15,297 bases of DNA from Actinomycetota bacterium (GCA_005774595.1 VAUM01000009.1:1-15297), one strand, 5' to 3'. Shown: positions 7,730 to 14,596, numbered from the stretch's first letter. The notes: a model not told the origin generated them from the sequence alone. Made by a program: numbers and translations.

Positions 7730-8736
7730 CACAGCCCCCTCAGTCGGTAGCGGCCGGTCTTGCGCGTGCCGACCTTCTCAATGAGCCCGGCGTGCAGCAG
7801 CGGGTTGATGAGGTCCATCGCTCCCTGTCGCGAGACCCCGAGCGCCTCCCACACCTCCGCCGGCGACAGGCTGCCCCGCTCGGAGAGCATGGCGAGGAGC
7901 CGTTCCTGCCTCGGGCGGAGCGCGAGGTGCTCGGTGCTCTCGAGCGGCAGCGCGAGGATGCGCGCCCACGCTCGTTCGAGTGTCACGAGCAGTCCGCGTG
8001 CCGAGTACTCGAGCCAGCGCGTGAGGTCGTCGCCGTTGTCGCGGGGCTCGTCGAGTGCGGCGTAGTAGGCGGGCCGGTCCTCCCAGTACCACTCGTCGAC
8101 GGCGAAGATGTGGTCCGTGTCGAATCCTCGGCGGTAGAGTTCGAGCAGGGCGAGTGCGCGGCCGGTACGGCCGTTCCCGTCACCGAACGGGTGGATGGAC
8201 TCGAACCGGTGATGGACGATCGCCGAGGTGATGACCGGCGACAGCGCCGCTGCGGGGCCGTTCCACCAGTCGAGCAGGCCTGTCATGAGGGCGCGGACAT
8301 CCTCGGGCGCGGGAGGCTGGTGCCTGCCGACGCTGATGCGGATGACGCGGTACTCGCCTTCCGCCCCCTGCTCCATGACCCGATGCGCGAGGACGCGGTG
8401 GAGGCCGAGGACCGTCTCGTGGGTGACGAGCCGATCGGCGGCGTGCTCGATGACGAAGACGAGGCCCGCGAAGCAGTTGACGATCTCGCGCGAGGAGCGG
8501 GGGGCCTGCGAGGTCGGCTCGATCCCGTCGGCCAGCGCGCGGACCTCGGGCAGCGTGAGCGGGTTGCCCTCGATCGCGGTCGAGGCGTGAGCGTTGCGCG
8601 TGCGGGCATCCTTCTGGAGAGCCGGGATCCAAGCCAGTTCGACGGAGGCATCACGGATGCGCTGACGCAGTGCGGCAATCTGCTCGATCGCCGCGAGGAG
8701 ATCCGGCGTGACGGTGAATCGCGGCTCGTACGTCAT
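7729..8736 (-). CDS. Class II Fic-domain AMP-transferase with C-terminal winged helix
   Basis: A Fic (DOC/FIDO) protein of 335 residues from the preferred ATG at 8736; an in-frame TTG at 8748 would add four. Numbered from that TTG, the catalytic motif is HPFGDGNGRTGR at 186-197, fully canonical, so transfer of AMP (or another nucleotide) to a protein hydroxyl is expected. STAIEGN at 56-62 matches the N-terminal inhibitory (S/T)xxxE(G/N) helix of class II Fic enzymes, so the protein should restrain itself through Glu60. Residues about 275-335 (from RQERLLAMLSERGSLSPAEVWEALGVSRQGA onward, shown here only as a positional guide) form a winged helix-turn-helix that could bind DNA. The gene is translationally overlapped with a small membrane protein and preceded by three direct repeats. 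The target is unknown. Confidence 0.93.
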   Translation of the reverse strand: MTYEPRFTVTPDLLAAIEQIAALRQRIRDASVELAWIPALQKDARTRNAHASTAIEGNPLTLPEVRALADGIEPTSQAPRSSREIVNCFAGLVFVIEHAADRLVTHETVLGLHRVLAHRVMEQGAEGEYRVIRISVGRHQPPAPEDVRALMTGLLDWWNGPAAALSPVITSAIVHHRFESIHPFGDGNGRTGRALALLELYRRGFDTDHIFAVDEWYWEDRPAYYAALDEPRDNGDDLTRWLEYSARGLLVTLERAWARILALPLESTEHLALRPRQERLLAMLSERGSLSPAEVWEALGVSRQGAMDLINPLLHAGLIEKVGTRKTGRYRLRGL

Positions 8737-8743
8737 GCCGTAA

Positions 8744-8772
8744 GTCAAGCATCTGTCAAGTTATGAGTCAAG
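8744..8772. repeat. Three direct GTCAAG repeats just upstream of the Fic gene
   Basis: On the plus strand GTCAAG occurs at 8744, 8755 and 8767, that is every 11-12 bp, about one helical turn apart. The outer two copies share the longer AGTCAAGC. On the minus strand these read CTTGAC and end 7 nt before the Fic ATG. Regular helical phasing next to a start codon suggests an operator, perhaps for the protein's own winged-helix domain; that link is inference. The repeats also resemble -35 hexamers (TTGACA/TTGACT), but no -10 is found at the right distance. Confidence 0.5.
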
Positions 8773-8803
8773 CGGGGCCACGTGGGTCACCGAATGTCCG
8801 GGA

Positions 8804-8821
8804 CTCCTAGGAGGCTAGGAG
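8804..8821. promoter_or_regulatory. Perfect short hairpin upstream of Fic
   Basis: CTCCTAG and CTAGGAG form a perfect 7-bp inverted repeat with a 4-nt loop (GAGG on the plus strand). The right half also belongs to a tandem 8-mer, CTAGGAGG twice at 8807-8822. It lies about 70 bp upstream of the Fic start and has no T-run on either side, so it is not an obvious intrinsic terminator. It could be a protein-binding site or leader structure. Confidence 0.35.
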
Positions 8822-8997
8822 GGCATTCTCCTTGGAGGCCCGCTAGCTGAAGCCCTAGTTGGCCGGGTCCTCCGCCAGTTCTTCGGGTTCAGCGGCGGCG
8901 CCCTCTGCCGTCGCTTCCTTCCGTGCTACGTCAGCGGGGCGCCGTCCGCCTGGAAGCCGTTGTTGGGCTGGCGGGGATGCGGCAGCAGGTGCGCAGT

Positions 8998-9123
8998 CTA
9001 CGGCGCGGGTTCCAGGCGGATCTCGTCGATCTCCGCCCGCGTGCCGAACCGGTAGTGCCACCAGTCAGGCGCGGCCCCGTAGGTACCCGCCCCCAACCCC
9101 GACGAGATGTCGCGCGGGTACAT
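8998..9123 (-). pseudogene. Possible C-terminal remnant of a lost gene (WWHYRF segment)
   Basis: A 41-codon frame that opens with ATG and ends at TAG. Its sequence includes GAGTYGAAPDWWHYRFG followed by AEIDEIRLEPAP. Nearly all third positions are G or C, and the amino-acid mix (W, Y, H, D, E, I) looks like a folded protein, unlike the Arg/Ala-rich shadow frames around it. No ribosome-binding site precedes the ATG, and the frame upstream of it loses the bias and meets a stop at about 9178. I read it as a leftover gene end, or less likely a small real protein. I cannot name the family; the WWH element is loosely reminiscent of zinc-ligand segments in M15/VanX-type peptidases, which is only a hint. 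Confidence 0.28.
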
Positions 9124-9170
9124 TCTGGATGGCGGCTCGAACGGCTGCGAAGCCGAGATTGGCGGGCGAG

Positions 9171-9932
9171 ATGGCTATCGCCGCGACACCGACGCTGCGC
9201 ATCGAGGGACTGCGCGTCCGCATCGGCGAACGCACGGTACTCGAAGACATCGATCTCACCATCGCCGAGGGCGAGACGCACGTGCTCCTGGGCCCCAACG
9301 GAAGCGGCAAGACCACGCTGCTCAACGCGATCGTCGGGATACCCGGCTACGAGGTCGTGGGTGGCAGCATCGCGCTTCGCGGCGTCGACCTCCTCCCGCT
9401 CACGATCGACGAGCGGGCGCGACTGGGTGTCGGCATCGCGTTCCAGCGTTCGCCCGCCGTTCGCGGCGTACGGCTGCGCCAGGTCATGGAGGTCGCCTCG
9501 GGCGGCGAGCTCGACGCCGGGCGCTTGGCCGAGATCGCTGACCAGCTTGAGCTTGGCGAGATGCTTGAGCGCGACGTCAACCTGGGATTCTCGGGGGGAG
9601 AGGCGAAGCGTTCGGAGATGGGGCAGCTGCTCGCCCAAGAGCCCGAGCTCGCGCTCTTCGACGAGCCGGAATCCGGCGTCGACCTCGACAACATCGCCGT
9701 GGTCGGCGGCGCCATTCAGCGGCTGCTCCGAGGTTCGGCCGCCCGCGACCGCAAACGCGCGGGGCTGATCATCACGCACACCGGCAACATCCTGCGCTAC
9801 GTCAACGCCGACGTCGGTCACGTGCTGTACGAGGGCCGGATCGCGTGCAGCGGCAACCCGCTCGACCTTATCGGCGACATCACGCGTGAGGGCTACGAGC
9901 GATGCGTGGAGTGTGCGGCATGCAGACGGTAG
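9171..9932 (+). CDS. sufC: SufC-type ATPase of iron-sulphur cluster assembly
   Basis: A 253-residue cytoplasmic ABC-type ATPase that works with SufB/SufD-like scaffolds in Fe-S cluster assembly and is not itself a transporter. Walker A GPNGSGKTT is at 41-49, the SufC-type signature GFSGGEAKRSEM at 139-150, and Walker B ALFDEPESGVDLDN at 161-174, where the SGVD(L)D run is typical of SufC. The H-loop histidine is in ITHTGNILRY (His203). The tail ERCVECAACRR has three cysteines (245, 248, 251). I chose the ATG at 9171, preceded by GGCGGGCGAG, since homology starts at LRIEGLRV; an in-frame ATG at 9129 would add 14 residues. The 3' end overlaps the sufB start. Confidence 0.93.
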   Translation: MAIAATPTLRIEGLRVRIGERTVLEDIDLTIAEGETHVLLGPNGSGKTTLLNAIVGIPGYEVVGGSIALRGVDLLPLTIDERARLGVGIAFQRSPAVRGVRLRQVMEVASGGELDAGRLAEIADQLELGEMLERDVNLGFSGGEAKRSEMGQLLAQEPELALFDEPESGVDLDNIAVVGGAIQRLLRGSAARDRKRAGLIITHTGNILRYVNADVGHVLYEGRIACSGNPLDLIGDITREGYERCVECAACRR

Positions 9933-11212
9933 AGACACCGATCCGGATCAGCGGAGCGTCGCAGGCCACCCTCGCGCGACTCGCTGAGGTGCGCGCGCTC
10001 GCCGAGGCCGCGATCGACAAGCCCGCTGCGCTCGGCCCCGACGTCGATATCGCGCGTTTCCGCACGGTCTCGGAGCGGCAGCAGGTCGAGAAGCTCACCT
10101 CGCTCGAAAGACAGGTGCGCGAGACTGCGCTCATGAGCGGCTTCGTGACCGACGAGGCAGAGCGGTCCGGGTCGTACTTCCAGATGGACCGCAGCGCCAT
10201 CTACGCGCGCGTGTCCACCGCCTTTGGAGACGCCGTGGAGATCATGGGCACCGACGAGGCGCTCATGCGCGAGCCGAACGAGATGGTCGAACGGTACTGG
10301 TGGCGCGCGGTCGCCCCAGACAAGGACAAGTACACAGCGCTCGTCGCGCTACACCAGACCGAGGGGTACTTCATCCGCGTCGGAGCCGGGCAGAGCGTGG
10401 AGAAGCCGATCCAGGCGTGCCTGTTCGTGAGCGAGAGCGACGTCAGCCAGAACCTCCACAACATCATCGTGCTCGAGGACGGGGCCGAGGCCAACGTCAT
10501 CACCGGGTGCAACATCCAGCCGGGCGTGCGCGAGGGGCTGCACGCAGGAATCAGCGAGTTCTACATCGGCAAGGGCGCCAGACTCACCTTCACGATGGTC
10601 CACAGCTGGGACAAGCAGTTCAGCGTGCGCCCTCGCACCACCGCCGTCGTCGATGACGACGGGGTGTTCGCCAGCAACTACGTCCTCCTCAGGCCCGTGA
10701 GCTCCCTGCAGGCCTTCCCGGTCGCGCAGCTGATCGGTGAGCGCTCGCGCGCGCTGCTCACGACCATCGTCTGCGGCCTCGAGGACTCCGTCATCGACCT
10801 CGGCACAGAGACGCAGCTGCTGGGCGCGGGCTCGAGTTCGGAGGCGGTGGCTCGCGTGGTCTCGCGTGACAGCTCGAAGGTCTACTCGAGAGGGCGCCTC
10901 GTGGCCCGCACGAGCGAGTGCCGCGCGCATCTCGACTGCCGCGGCATCGTGCAGTCCGAGCGCTCGACCCAGTGGGCGATCCCAGACCTGCAAAGCGAAG
11001 GGGCGCCGGGCGCGGAGCTTTCACATGAGGCTGCGATCTCCCCCATCGCCGCCGAGGAGGTCTACTACCTCATGAGCCGGGGAGTCCCCGAAGCCGAAGC
11101 CATCTCGATGATCACGCGCGGGTTCCTCGACCTCGAGATCCCGGGGCTGCCACCCGCTCTGCGCAAGCGGATCGACGAGGCGATCGCCGAAACGAGCCGC
11201 GAGTCGATGTAG
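9902..11212 (+). CDS. sufB: SufB/SufD family Fe-S cluster scaffold protein
   Basis: A 436-residue protein with the beta-helical SufB/D core and the family-defining C-terminus: HLDCRGIVQ (Cys346, in the position of the SufB cluster-assembly cysteine), LSHEAAISPI (His375-Glu376) and YYLMSRGVPEAEAISMITRGF. It is shorter than the usual SufB of 470-490 residues. No sufD follows, so it probably acts as a homodimer with SufC, as in the minimal SufBC (SMS-type) systems of anaerobes and archaea. The start is uncertain: ATG 9902 has GAGGG 9 nt upstream, and ATG 9920 has GTGGAG 8 nt upstream. Either overlaps sufC (31 or 13 nt), implying translational coupling. No cysteine desulfurase or SufU gene is nearby. 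Confidence 0.9.
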   Translation: MRGVCGMQTVETPIRISGASQATLARLAEVRALAEAAIDKPAALGPDVDIARFRTVSERQQVEKLTSLERQVRETALMSGFVTDEAERSGSYFQMDRSAIYARVSTAFGDAVEIMGTDEALMREPNEMVERYWWRAVAPDKDKYTALVALHQTEGYFIRVGAGQSVEKPIQACLFVSESDVSQNLHNIIVLEDGAEANVITGCNIQPGVREGLHAGISEFYIGKGARLTFTMVHSWDKQFSVRPRTTAVVDDDGVFASNYVLLRPVSSLQAFPVAQLIGERSRALLTTIVCGLEDSVIDLGTETQLLGAGSSSEAVARVVSRDSSKVYSRGRLVARTSECRAHLDCRGIVQSERSTQWAIPDLQSEGAPGAELSHEAAISPIAAEEVYYLMSRGVPEAEAISMITRGFLDLEIPGLPPALRKRIDEAIAETSRESM

Positions 11213-11214
11213 CG

Positions 11215-11239
11215 CTGCCGCCGCGCGCTCCCGCGGCAG
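11215..11239. terminator. Possible hairpin terminator between convergent sufB and DUF72 genes
   Basis: CTGCCGC (11215-11221) and GCGGCAG (11233-11239) form a perfect 7-bp stem with an 11-nt loop, beginning 3 nt after the sufB stop in the 63-bp gap between two converging genes. There is no T-run, so it may act only weakly, or mark a processed 3' end. Confidence 0.35.
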
Positions 11240-11275
11240 GGGTCGACCACGTGCGGCTGTGCGCCCCGCCCGCAC

Positions 11276-12007
11276 TCACGTGCCGAGCATCCCAGCGAGC
11301 CGCGCCGCGTCGGCGACGGCATGCCCCTCGAAGTCGTTGTTGAAGTACACGTAGCAGTCGGTCCCTCTCTCGGCTTGGTAGCGCAGGAAACGCGCCCACG
11401 GCTCGAGCGAGGACTCGCCGTACGCACCACCGAGATCCGCCAGCCCGTGGAGCCGCACGTAGACGAAGTCGGCGGTCGGAGTCAGGTCGGCCGGCATCAC
11501 GTCGCTGCTGACGCTGACCTGCGCCACGCCAGAGCGTCTGAGCAGGGCGAAGGTCTCGGAGTCGAGCCATGACTCGTGCCGGAACTCCACCGCGTGACGG
11601 ATGGGGCCGCTCGGCAAGCGCGTCAGGAAGCGCTCGAGCAGGGCGATGTCCTTCGGAAGCGATGGCGGCAGCTGCCAGAGCACTACCGCCAGCTTCGGTC
11701 CGAGGACCGAGAGCCGCTCGAGGTAGGCCGCAAACGCCTCGTCGACGCCGGCCAGGCGGCGGTAGTGGGTGATCAGCCGGCTGCCCTTCGCGGCGAACGT
11801 GAAGTCCTCGGGCACCGCGTCCCCCCACGTGGCCACGGCCTGCTCCGAGGGCAGGCGGTAGAACGTCGCATCGATCTCGACCGTGTCGAACCGCTGCGCG
11901 TAGAAGGTCAGCCGCTCGGCGTGCGGCAGGTGAACGGGGTAGAAGATCTCGTCCCAGTGGTCGTAGGACCATCCGCATGTCCCGATCCTGATGCGCCCCG
12001 CGCCCAT
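11276..12007 (-). CDS. DUF72 (YecE-like) family protein
   Basis: A 243-residue member of the DUF72/YecE family, a TIM-barrel-like protein of unknown biochemical function. Typical features are the N-terminal IRIGTCGWSYDHWDEIFYP, YAQRFDTVEIDATFYRLPSE, an internal VVLWQLPPSLPKD, VEFRHESW, and near the C-terminus DCYVYFNNDFEGHAVADA. I start it at the ATG at 12007, preceded by a GAGGGG that overlaps the end of the endonuclease V gene. The frame remains open further upstream, but that portion is Arg-rich and overlaps nfi. It is the last gene of the minus-strand hydrolase-rtcB-nfi operon, 13 nt after nfi. The context suggests a nucleic-acid-related role, but this is only inference. Confidence 0.9.
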   Translation of the reverse strand: MGAGRIRIGTCGWSYDHWDEIFYPVHLPHAERLTFYAQRFDTVEIDATFYRLPSEQAVATWGDAVPEDFTFAAKGSRLITHYRRLAGVDEAFAAYLERLSVLGPKLAVVLWQLPPSLPKDIALLERFLTRLPSGPIRHAVEFRHESWLDSETFALLRRSGVAQVSVSSDVMPADLTPTADFVYVRLHGLADLGGAYGESSLEPWARFLRYQAERGTDCYVYFNNDFEGHAVADAARLAGMLGT

Positions 12008-12020
12008 CGGCCCCAGCCCC

Positions 12021-12722
12021 TCACGCGAGCGCCGCGTTGCGCGCGTGCGCCGCGCTCGTGTGTGCTGCCGCAAGCGGCTCGGGCACCCGCCTGCGACCGC
12101 TCGACCAAGCCAGTGCGAGCGCGACGGAGCTCTCGAGGTCGACGAGGTTGCCCGGCGAGAGGTACACGGGCTTCACGCGGGACTTCAGCCGGATCGATGC
12201 ACCCTGTGCGCCCCACTCCTTGGTGAGCACGTAGTAGTCGCCGCGCTCCGGTCCCGGCTCGTGGTCGATCGAGTGAAACGGCGTCTTGGGAACTCCGATG
12301 GTCGGCAGGCGGAGAAGAACGCCCACGTGCGAGGCCAACCCGAGTCCCCGCTCGTGCACGGTTCCGTGACCGTCGAGGAAGATGAGCCCGGGCTCGACCG
12401 CGAGCGCCTGGAGCGCGTCGAGCGTCAGCCGCCCTTCCCGGAAGGCGAGGTAGCCGCGCACGTAGGGCGCATCCGGCTCACCCGCAACCACCGCCGAGTC
12501 GACGACCGCGAGCGAGCGGTCCATCACGACCGCCGCCGCCCACGCGCGCCGGCCGTCCTTGGTGTAGCCGACGTCGACACCTGCGGCGAGAGCGGGTGCT
12601 CCCGCGCCCGAGCTGGCCAGTGGAGTGAGCACGACCTCGCGCGCAAGCCGGGTCTGGATCGCGGCCGCTTCCGGCAGCGGCACTCTCCACGGGTGCGCCA
12701 GGTCCTCCCGGACCGCGTGCAC
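12021..12722 (-). CDS. nfi: Endonuclease V (deoxyinosine 3' endonuclease)
   Basis: A 233-residue protein, close to E. coli Nfi (about 223). Endonuclease V nicks nucleic acid at the second phosphodiester bond 3' of inosine, starting repair of deaminated adenine; some family members cut inosine-containing RNA. Visible motifs are AAGVDVGYTKDG (Asp50, metal ligand), PYVRGYLAFRE (Glu96) and FLDGHGTVHERGLGLASHVG (Asp117), then PTIGVPKT (Lys146). The start is GTG at 12722, 5 nt after the rtcB stop, with AAGGG in the rtcB 3' end about 9 nt upstream. A longer open frame to 12965 overlaps rtcB and is Arg/Gly-rich shadow. Tight spacing indicates co-transcription with rtcB and the DUF72 gene. Confidence 0.93.
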   Translation of the reverse strand: MHAVREDLAHPWRVPLPEAAAIQTRLAREVVLTPLASSGAGAPALAAGVDVGYTKDGRRAWAAAVVMDRSLAVVDSAVVAGEPDAPYVRGYLAFREGRLTLDALQALAVEPGLIFLDGHGTVHERGLGLASHVGVLLRLPTIGVPKTPFHSIDHEPGPERGDYYVLTKEWGAQGASIRLKSRVKPVYLSPGNLVDLESSVALALAWSSGRRRVPEPLAAAHTSAAHARNAALA

Positions 12723-12727
12723 GCCGC

Positions 12728-13888
12728 TCAGCCCTTGACGACGCCGAGCGGCACCAGCCGGATCCGCGGCTCGACGAGATCGCGCTGCCAGCGCATGACG
12801 TCGTCGATGTCCTTGTAGGCCTCGGGCGCTTCCTGCGCGATGTCCCGCTTGCTCGCCGTGACAAGCCGCACCCCGCTGGCCTCGAGCTCCGCGTACACCT
12901 GCTCTCGGGTGATCGCCCGCATCGCTGCCTTGCGGCCCATCGCGCGGCCGGCGCCGTGGCTGCACGACTCGAACGCTTCGGGCTTGCCCAACCCTTCAGC
13001 GATGTAGGACGAGGTCCCCATCGAGCCGGGGATCGCGACGGTCCCGCGCGCCCGCACGGCGCCCTTGCGGTGCACCACGACCGGTTCCCCGCCGTGTTCC
13101 TCGACCGCGGCGTAGTTGTGGTGCACGTCGATGGCCGGTTCCGGCGTCACCGATGGGAACCGGCGGTCGAGCACCTGTTGCACGGACTCCCCCATGAGAC
13201 GCCGGTTCTCGGCAGCGAACGCGAGGCACCAGTCCATCACCTCGAGGTACTCGGCGCCCGCCCCGCTGTCGACATCGAGGTGCGCCAGCCCCCACTCGGA
13301 AGGCACGGGCGAGCGAGCGAGGCGGTTCTCAGAGCGCGCGACCTGATCGTAGTGCTCGGCCATCTGCTTGCCCAGATTGCGAGACCCGGAGTGGATCATC
13401 ACCCAGACGAGACCGTCGGGGTCCGCCTGCAGCTCGATGAAGTGGTTGCCGCCGCCGAGCGTCCCTATCTGCTTCTGCGCCCGGTCCATCTGCTGGCGCA
13501 GCACCGGGATGTCGGGCACGTCGTCGAACAGACCGGTGCGGTCGGCCTGGCTGGTATCGAACCAGTGGAACCCTTGCGGGACGGCCCTCTGGATCTGCAG
13601 GAGGACCTCGTCGATCGACTCGCCCAGTTCTGAGACCGGGATGTTGGTGCACCACGCGCGCACGCCGCAGCCGATGTCCAGGCCGACCGCGTGGGGGATG
13701 ACCTGCCCCTGCGCCGCCATCACGCCTCCGATCGGCATACCGAAGCCGACGTGCGCGTCGGGCATGAGCGCGACGTGGCCGACCGCGAAGGGGAGGTTCG
13801 CGAGGTGCCGTGCCTGCTCGAGGGTCTGCTCGTCGGCGGACTCGCCCCAGACGAGGATCGGGACCCGTTCGGCGGTGATGGTCTGCAT
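12728..13888 (-). CDS. rtcB: RtcB-type RNA-splicing ligase
   Basis: A 386-residue RtcB, the GTP- and Mn-dependent ligase that joins RNA ends carrying 2',3'-cyclic phosphate or 3'-phosphate to 5'-OH ends. Motifs in order are MPDAHVGFGMPIGG, GLDIGCGV (metal-binding Cys74), GTLGGGNHFIEL (Asn/His near 148-149), HSGSRNLG, HHNYAA and SCSHGAGRAMGR, where His311 is the expected guanylated residue. The size is that of the compact bacterial form. I chose the ATG at 13888 (MQTITAERV), with GGGGGCGAG just upstream. A GTG at 13906 overlapping the hydrolase stop as GTGA lacks a ribosome-binding site. No archease, rtcA or rtcR is present here. It probably serves RNA repair in an operon with endonuclease V. 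Confidence 0.95.
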   Translation of the reverse strand: MQTITAERVPILVWGESADEQTLEQARHLANLPFAVGHVALMPDAHVGFGMPIGGVMAAQGQVIPHAVGLDIGCGVRAWCTNIPVSELGESIDEVLLQIQRAVPQGFHWFDTSQADRTGLFDDVPDIPVLRQQMDRAQKQIGTLGGGNHFIELQADPDGLVWVMIHSGSRNLGKQMAEHYDQVARSENRLARSPVPSEWGLAHLDVDSGAGAEYLEVMDWCLAFAAENRRLMGESVQQVLDRRFPSVTPEPAIDVHHNYAAVEEHGGEPVVVHRKGAVRARGTVAIPGSMGTSSYIAEGLGKPEAFESCSHGAGRAMGRKAAMRAITREQVYAELEASGVRLVTASKRDIAQEAPEAYKDIDDVMRWQRDLVEPRIRLVPLGVVKG

Positions 13889-13902
13889 GCCGCTCGCCCC
13901 CG

Positions 13903-14541
13903 TCACTCGGCGAGGAAACGGTCGAACCAGTGCAGCGCGTGCGCGGCTGCCTGCTCGAGGGTCCCCGGCTCTCCGAACAGGTGCGTCGCGCCGGGTACCA
14001 CCTCGACCTTCTTCTCGGTGGTGGTCATGAGATCGAACGCGTGCCAGTTGAGCTGCAGGACCTCGGTGTCGAGGCTGCCCACGATCAGCAGCACGGGGAC
14101 CGCGATCGTCGACAGCTCCACGCCGGCCAAGTCCGGCCGACCGCCGCGCGATACCACCGCACGCACGGTGTCGGGCAGCCTTGCCGCGGCCACGATCGCA
14201 GCCGCGGCGCCGGTGCTCGCGCCGAAGTATCCGACCGGCATGCCCGCCACCGAAGGGATCTCCAGCGCGCTGCGGGTAGCGCCCGCAAGACGGTCCGCCA
14301 GGAGGCGGATGTCAAAGCGGTTCAGGTAGTTCGCGTCCTCTTCGGGCATGAGGAGGTCGAAGAGCAGCGTGCCGTAGCGGCCCGTCTCGCGCAGGGTCTC
14401 CGCGACCATTCGATTGCGCGCGCTCAGGCGACTCGAGCCAGACCCGTGCGCGAACACCACGAACGCACGCGCGGTCTCGGGCACGACCAAGTCGCCGAGC
14501 AGGTCGGCGCCCCCCGCAGAGATGGTGATCTCCTGCTCCAT
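13903..14541 (-). CDS. Dienelactone hydrolase-like alpha/beta hydrolase
   Basis: A 212-residue alpha/beta hydrolase. The nucleophile elbow GYFGASTGA gives Ser109, VGSLDTEV gives Asp158, and PGATHLFGEPG gives His187, a complete catalytic triad. FVVFAHGSGSSR at about 28-39 is the oxyanion-loop HG motif. The small size and the GATHLF segment fit the dienelactone-hydrolase-like group, whose physiological substrates are mostly unknown. The ATG at 14541 has AAGGAG five nt upstream, the best ribosome-binding site in this operon. The frame extends openly to 15282, but the extension is Arg-rich shadow. It is the first gene of the operon, with rtcB following after 14 nt, nfi and DUF72 next; its connection to RNA/DNA repair is unclear. 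Confidence 0.88.
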   Translation of the reverse strand: MEQEITISAGGADLLGDLVVPETARAFVVFAHGSGSSRLSARNRMVAETLRETGRYGTLLFDLLMPEEDANYLNRFDIRLLADRLAGATRSALEIPSVAGMPVGYFGASTGAAAAIVAAARLPDTVRAVVSRGGRPDLAGVELSTIAVPVLLIVGSLDTEVLQLNWHAFDLMTTTEKKVEVVPGATHLFGEPGTLEQAAAHALHWFDRFLAE

Positions 14542-14586
14542 GCCCGCTCCTTCAGGACTCACTCCGCACTTACCTCTACCCATCTC

Positions 14587-14596
14587 CAAGCGCTTG
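14587..14596. promoter_or_regulatory. Perfect palindrome CAAGCGCTTG upstream of the hydrolase-rtcB operon
   Basis: A 10-bp perfect palindrome lies 45 bp upstream of the hydrolase start codon, where an operator could act. Only one copy is seen, and no promoter boxes could be placed confidently around it, so chance is a real possibility. Confidence 0.22.

Larger units (their letters stand above)
8749..9170. other. Divergent intergenic region between fic and sufC
   Basis: This 422-bp spacer separates the minus-strand Fic gene from the plus-strand sufC. It holds two of the three GTCAAG repeats, the 8804-8821 hairpin and, at 8998-9123, a short minus-strand frame with strong coding bias. Between about 8822 and 8997 I see nothing assignable. 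A minus-strand frame ending at 8855 has an acidic Ala/Glu-rich tail, but its codon bias is weak. A TACATT hexamer at 9119-9124 on the plus strand could be a sufC -10 box; no -35 accompanies it. Confidence 0.5.

Noticed and set aside
8744..8772. Reading the CTTGAC repeats as CRISPR or an integration site
   Set aside because: The units are 6-8 bp with 5-6 bp spacers, far too short for CRISPR, and there is no integrase or tRNA nearby.
8855..9061. 68-codon minus-strand frame with an acidic Ala/Glu tail
   Set aside because: Only the last 20 or so residues look protein-like; codon bias is weak, no start signal is present, and most of the frame is a shadow of the better-biased fragment at 8998-9123.
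8859..9170. Extension of sufC by 104 residues upstream
   Set aside because: The extension is low-complexity Ala/Arg/Ser/Pro sequence; SufC homology begins just after the ATG at 9171.
12723..12965. Longer start for endonuclease V overlapping rtcB
   Set aside because: The extra sequence is a shadow of the rtcB 3' end. The GTG at 12722 gives the family length and a suitable ribosome-binding site.
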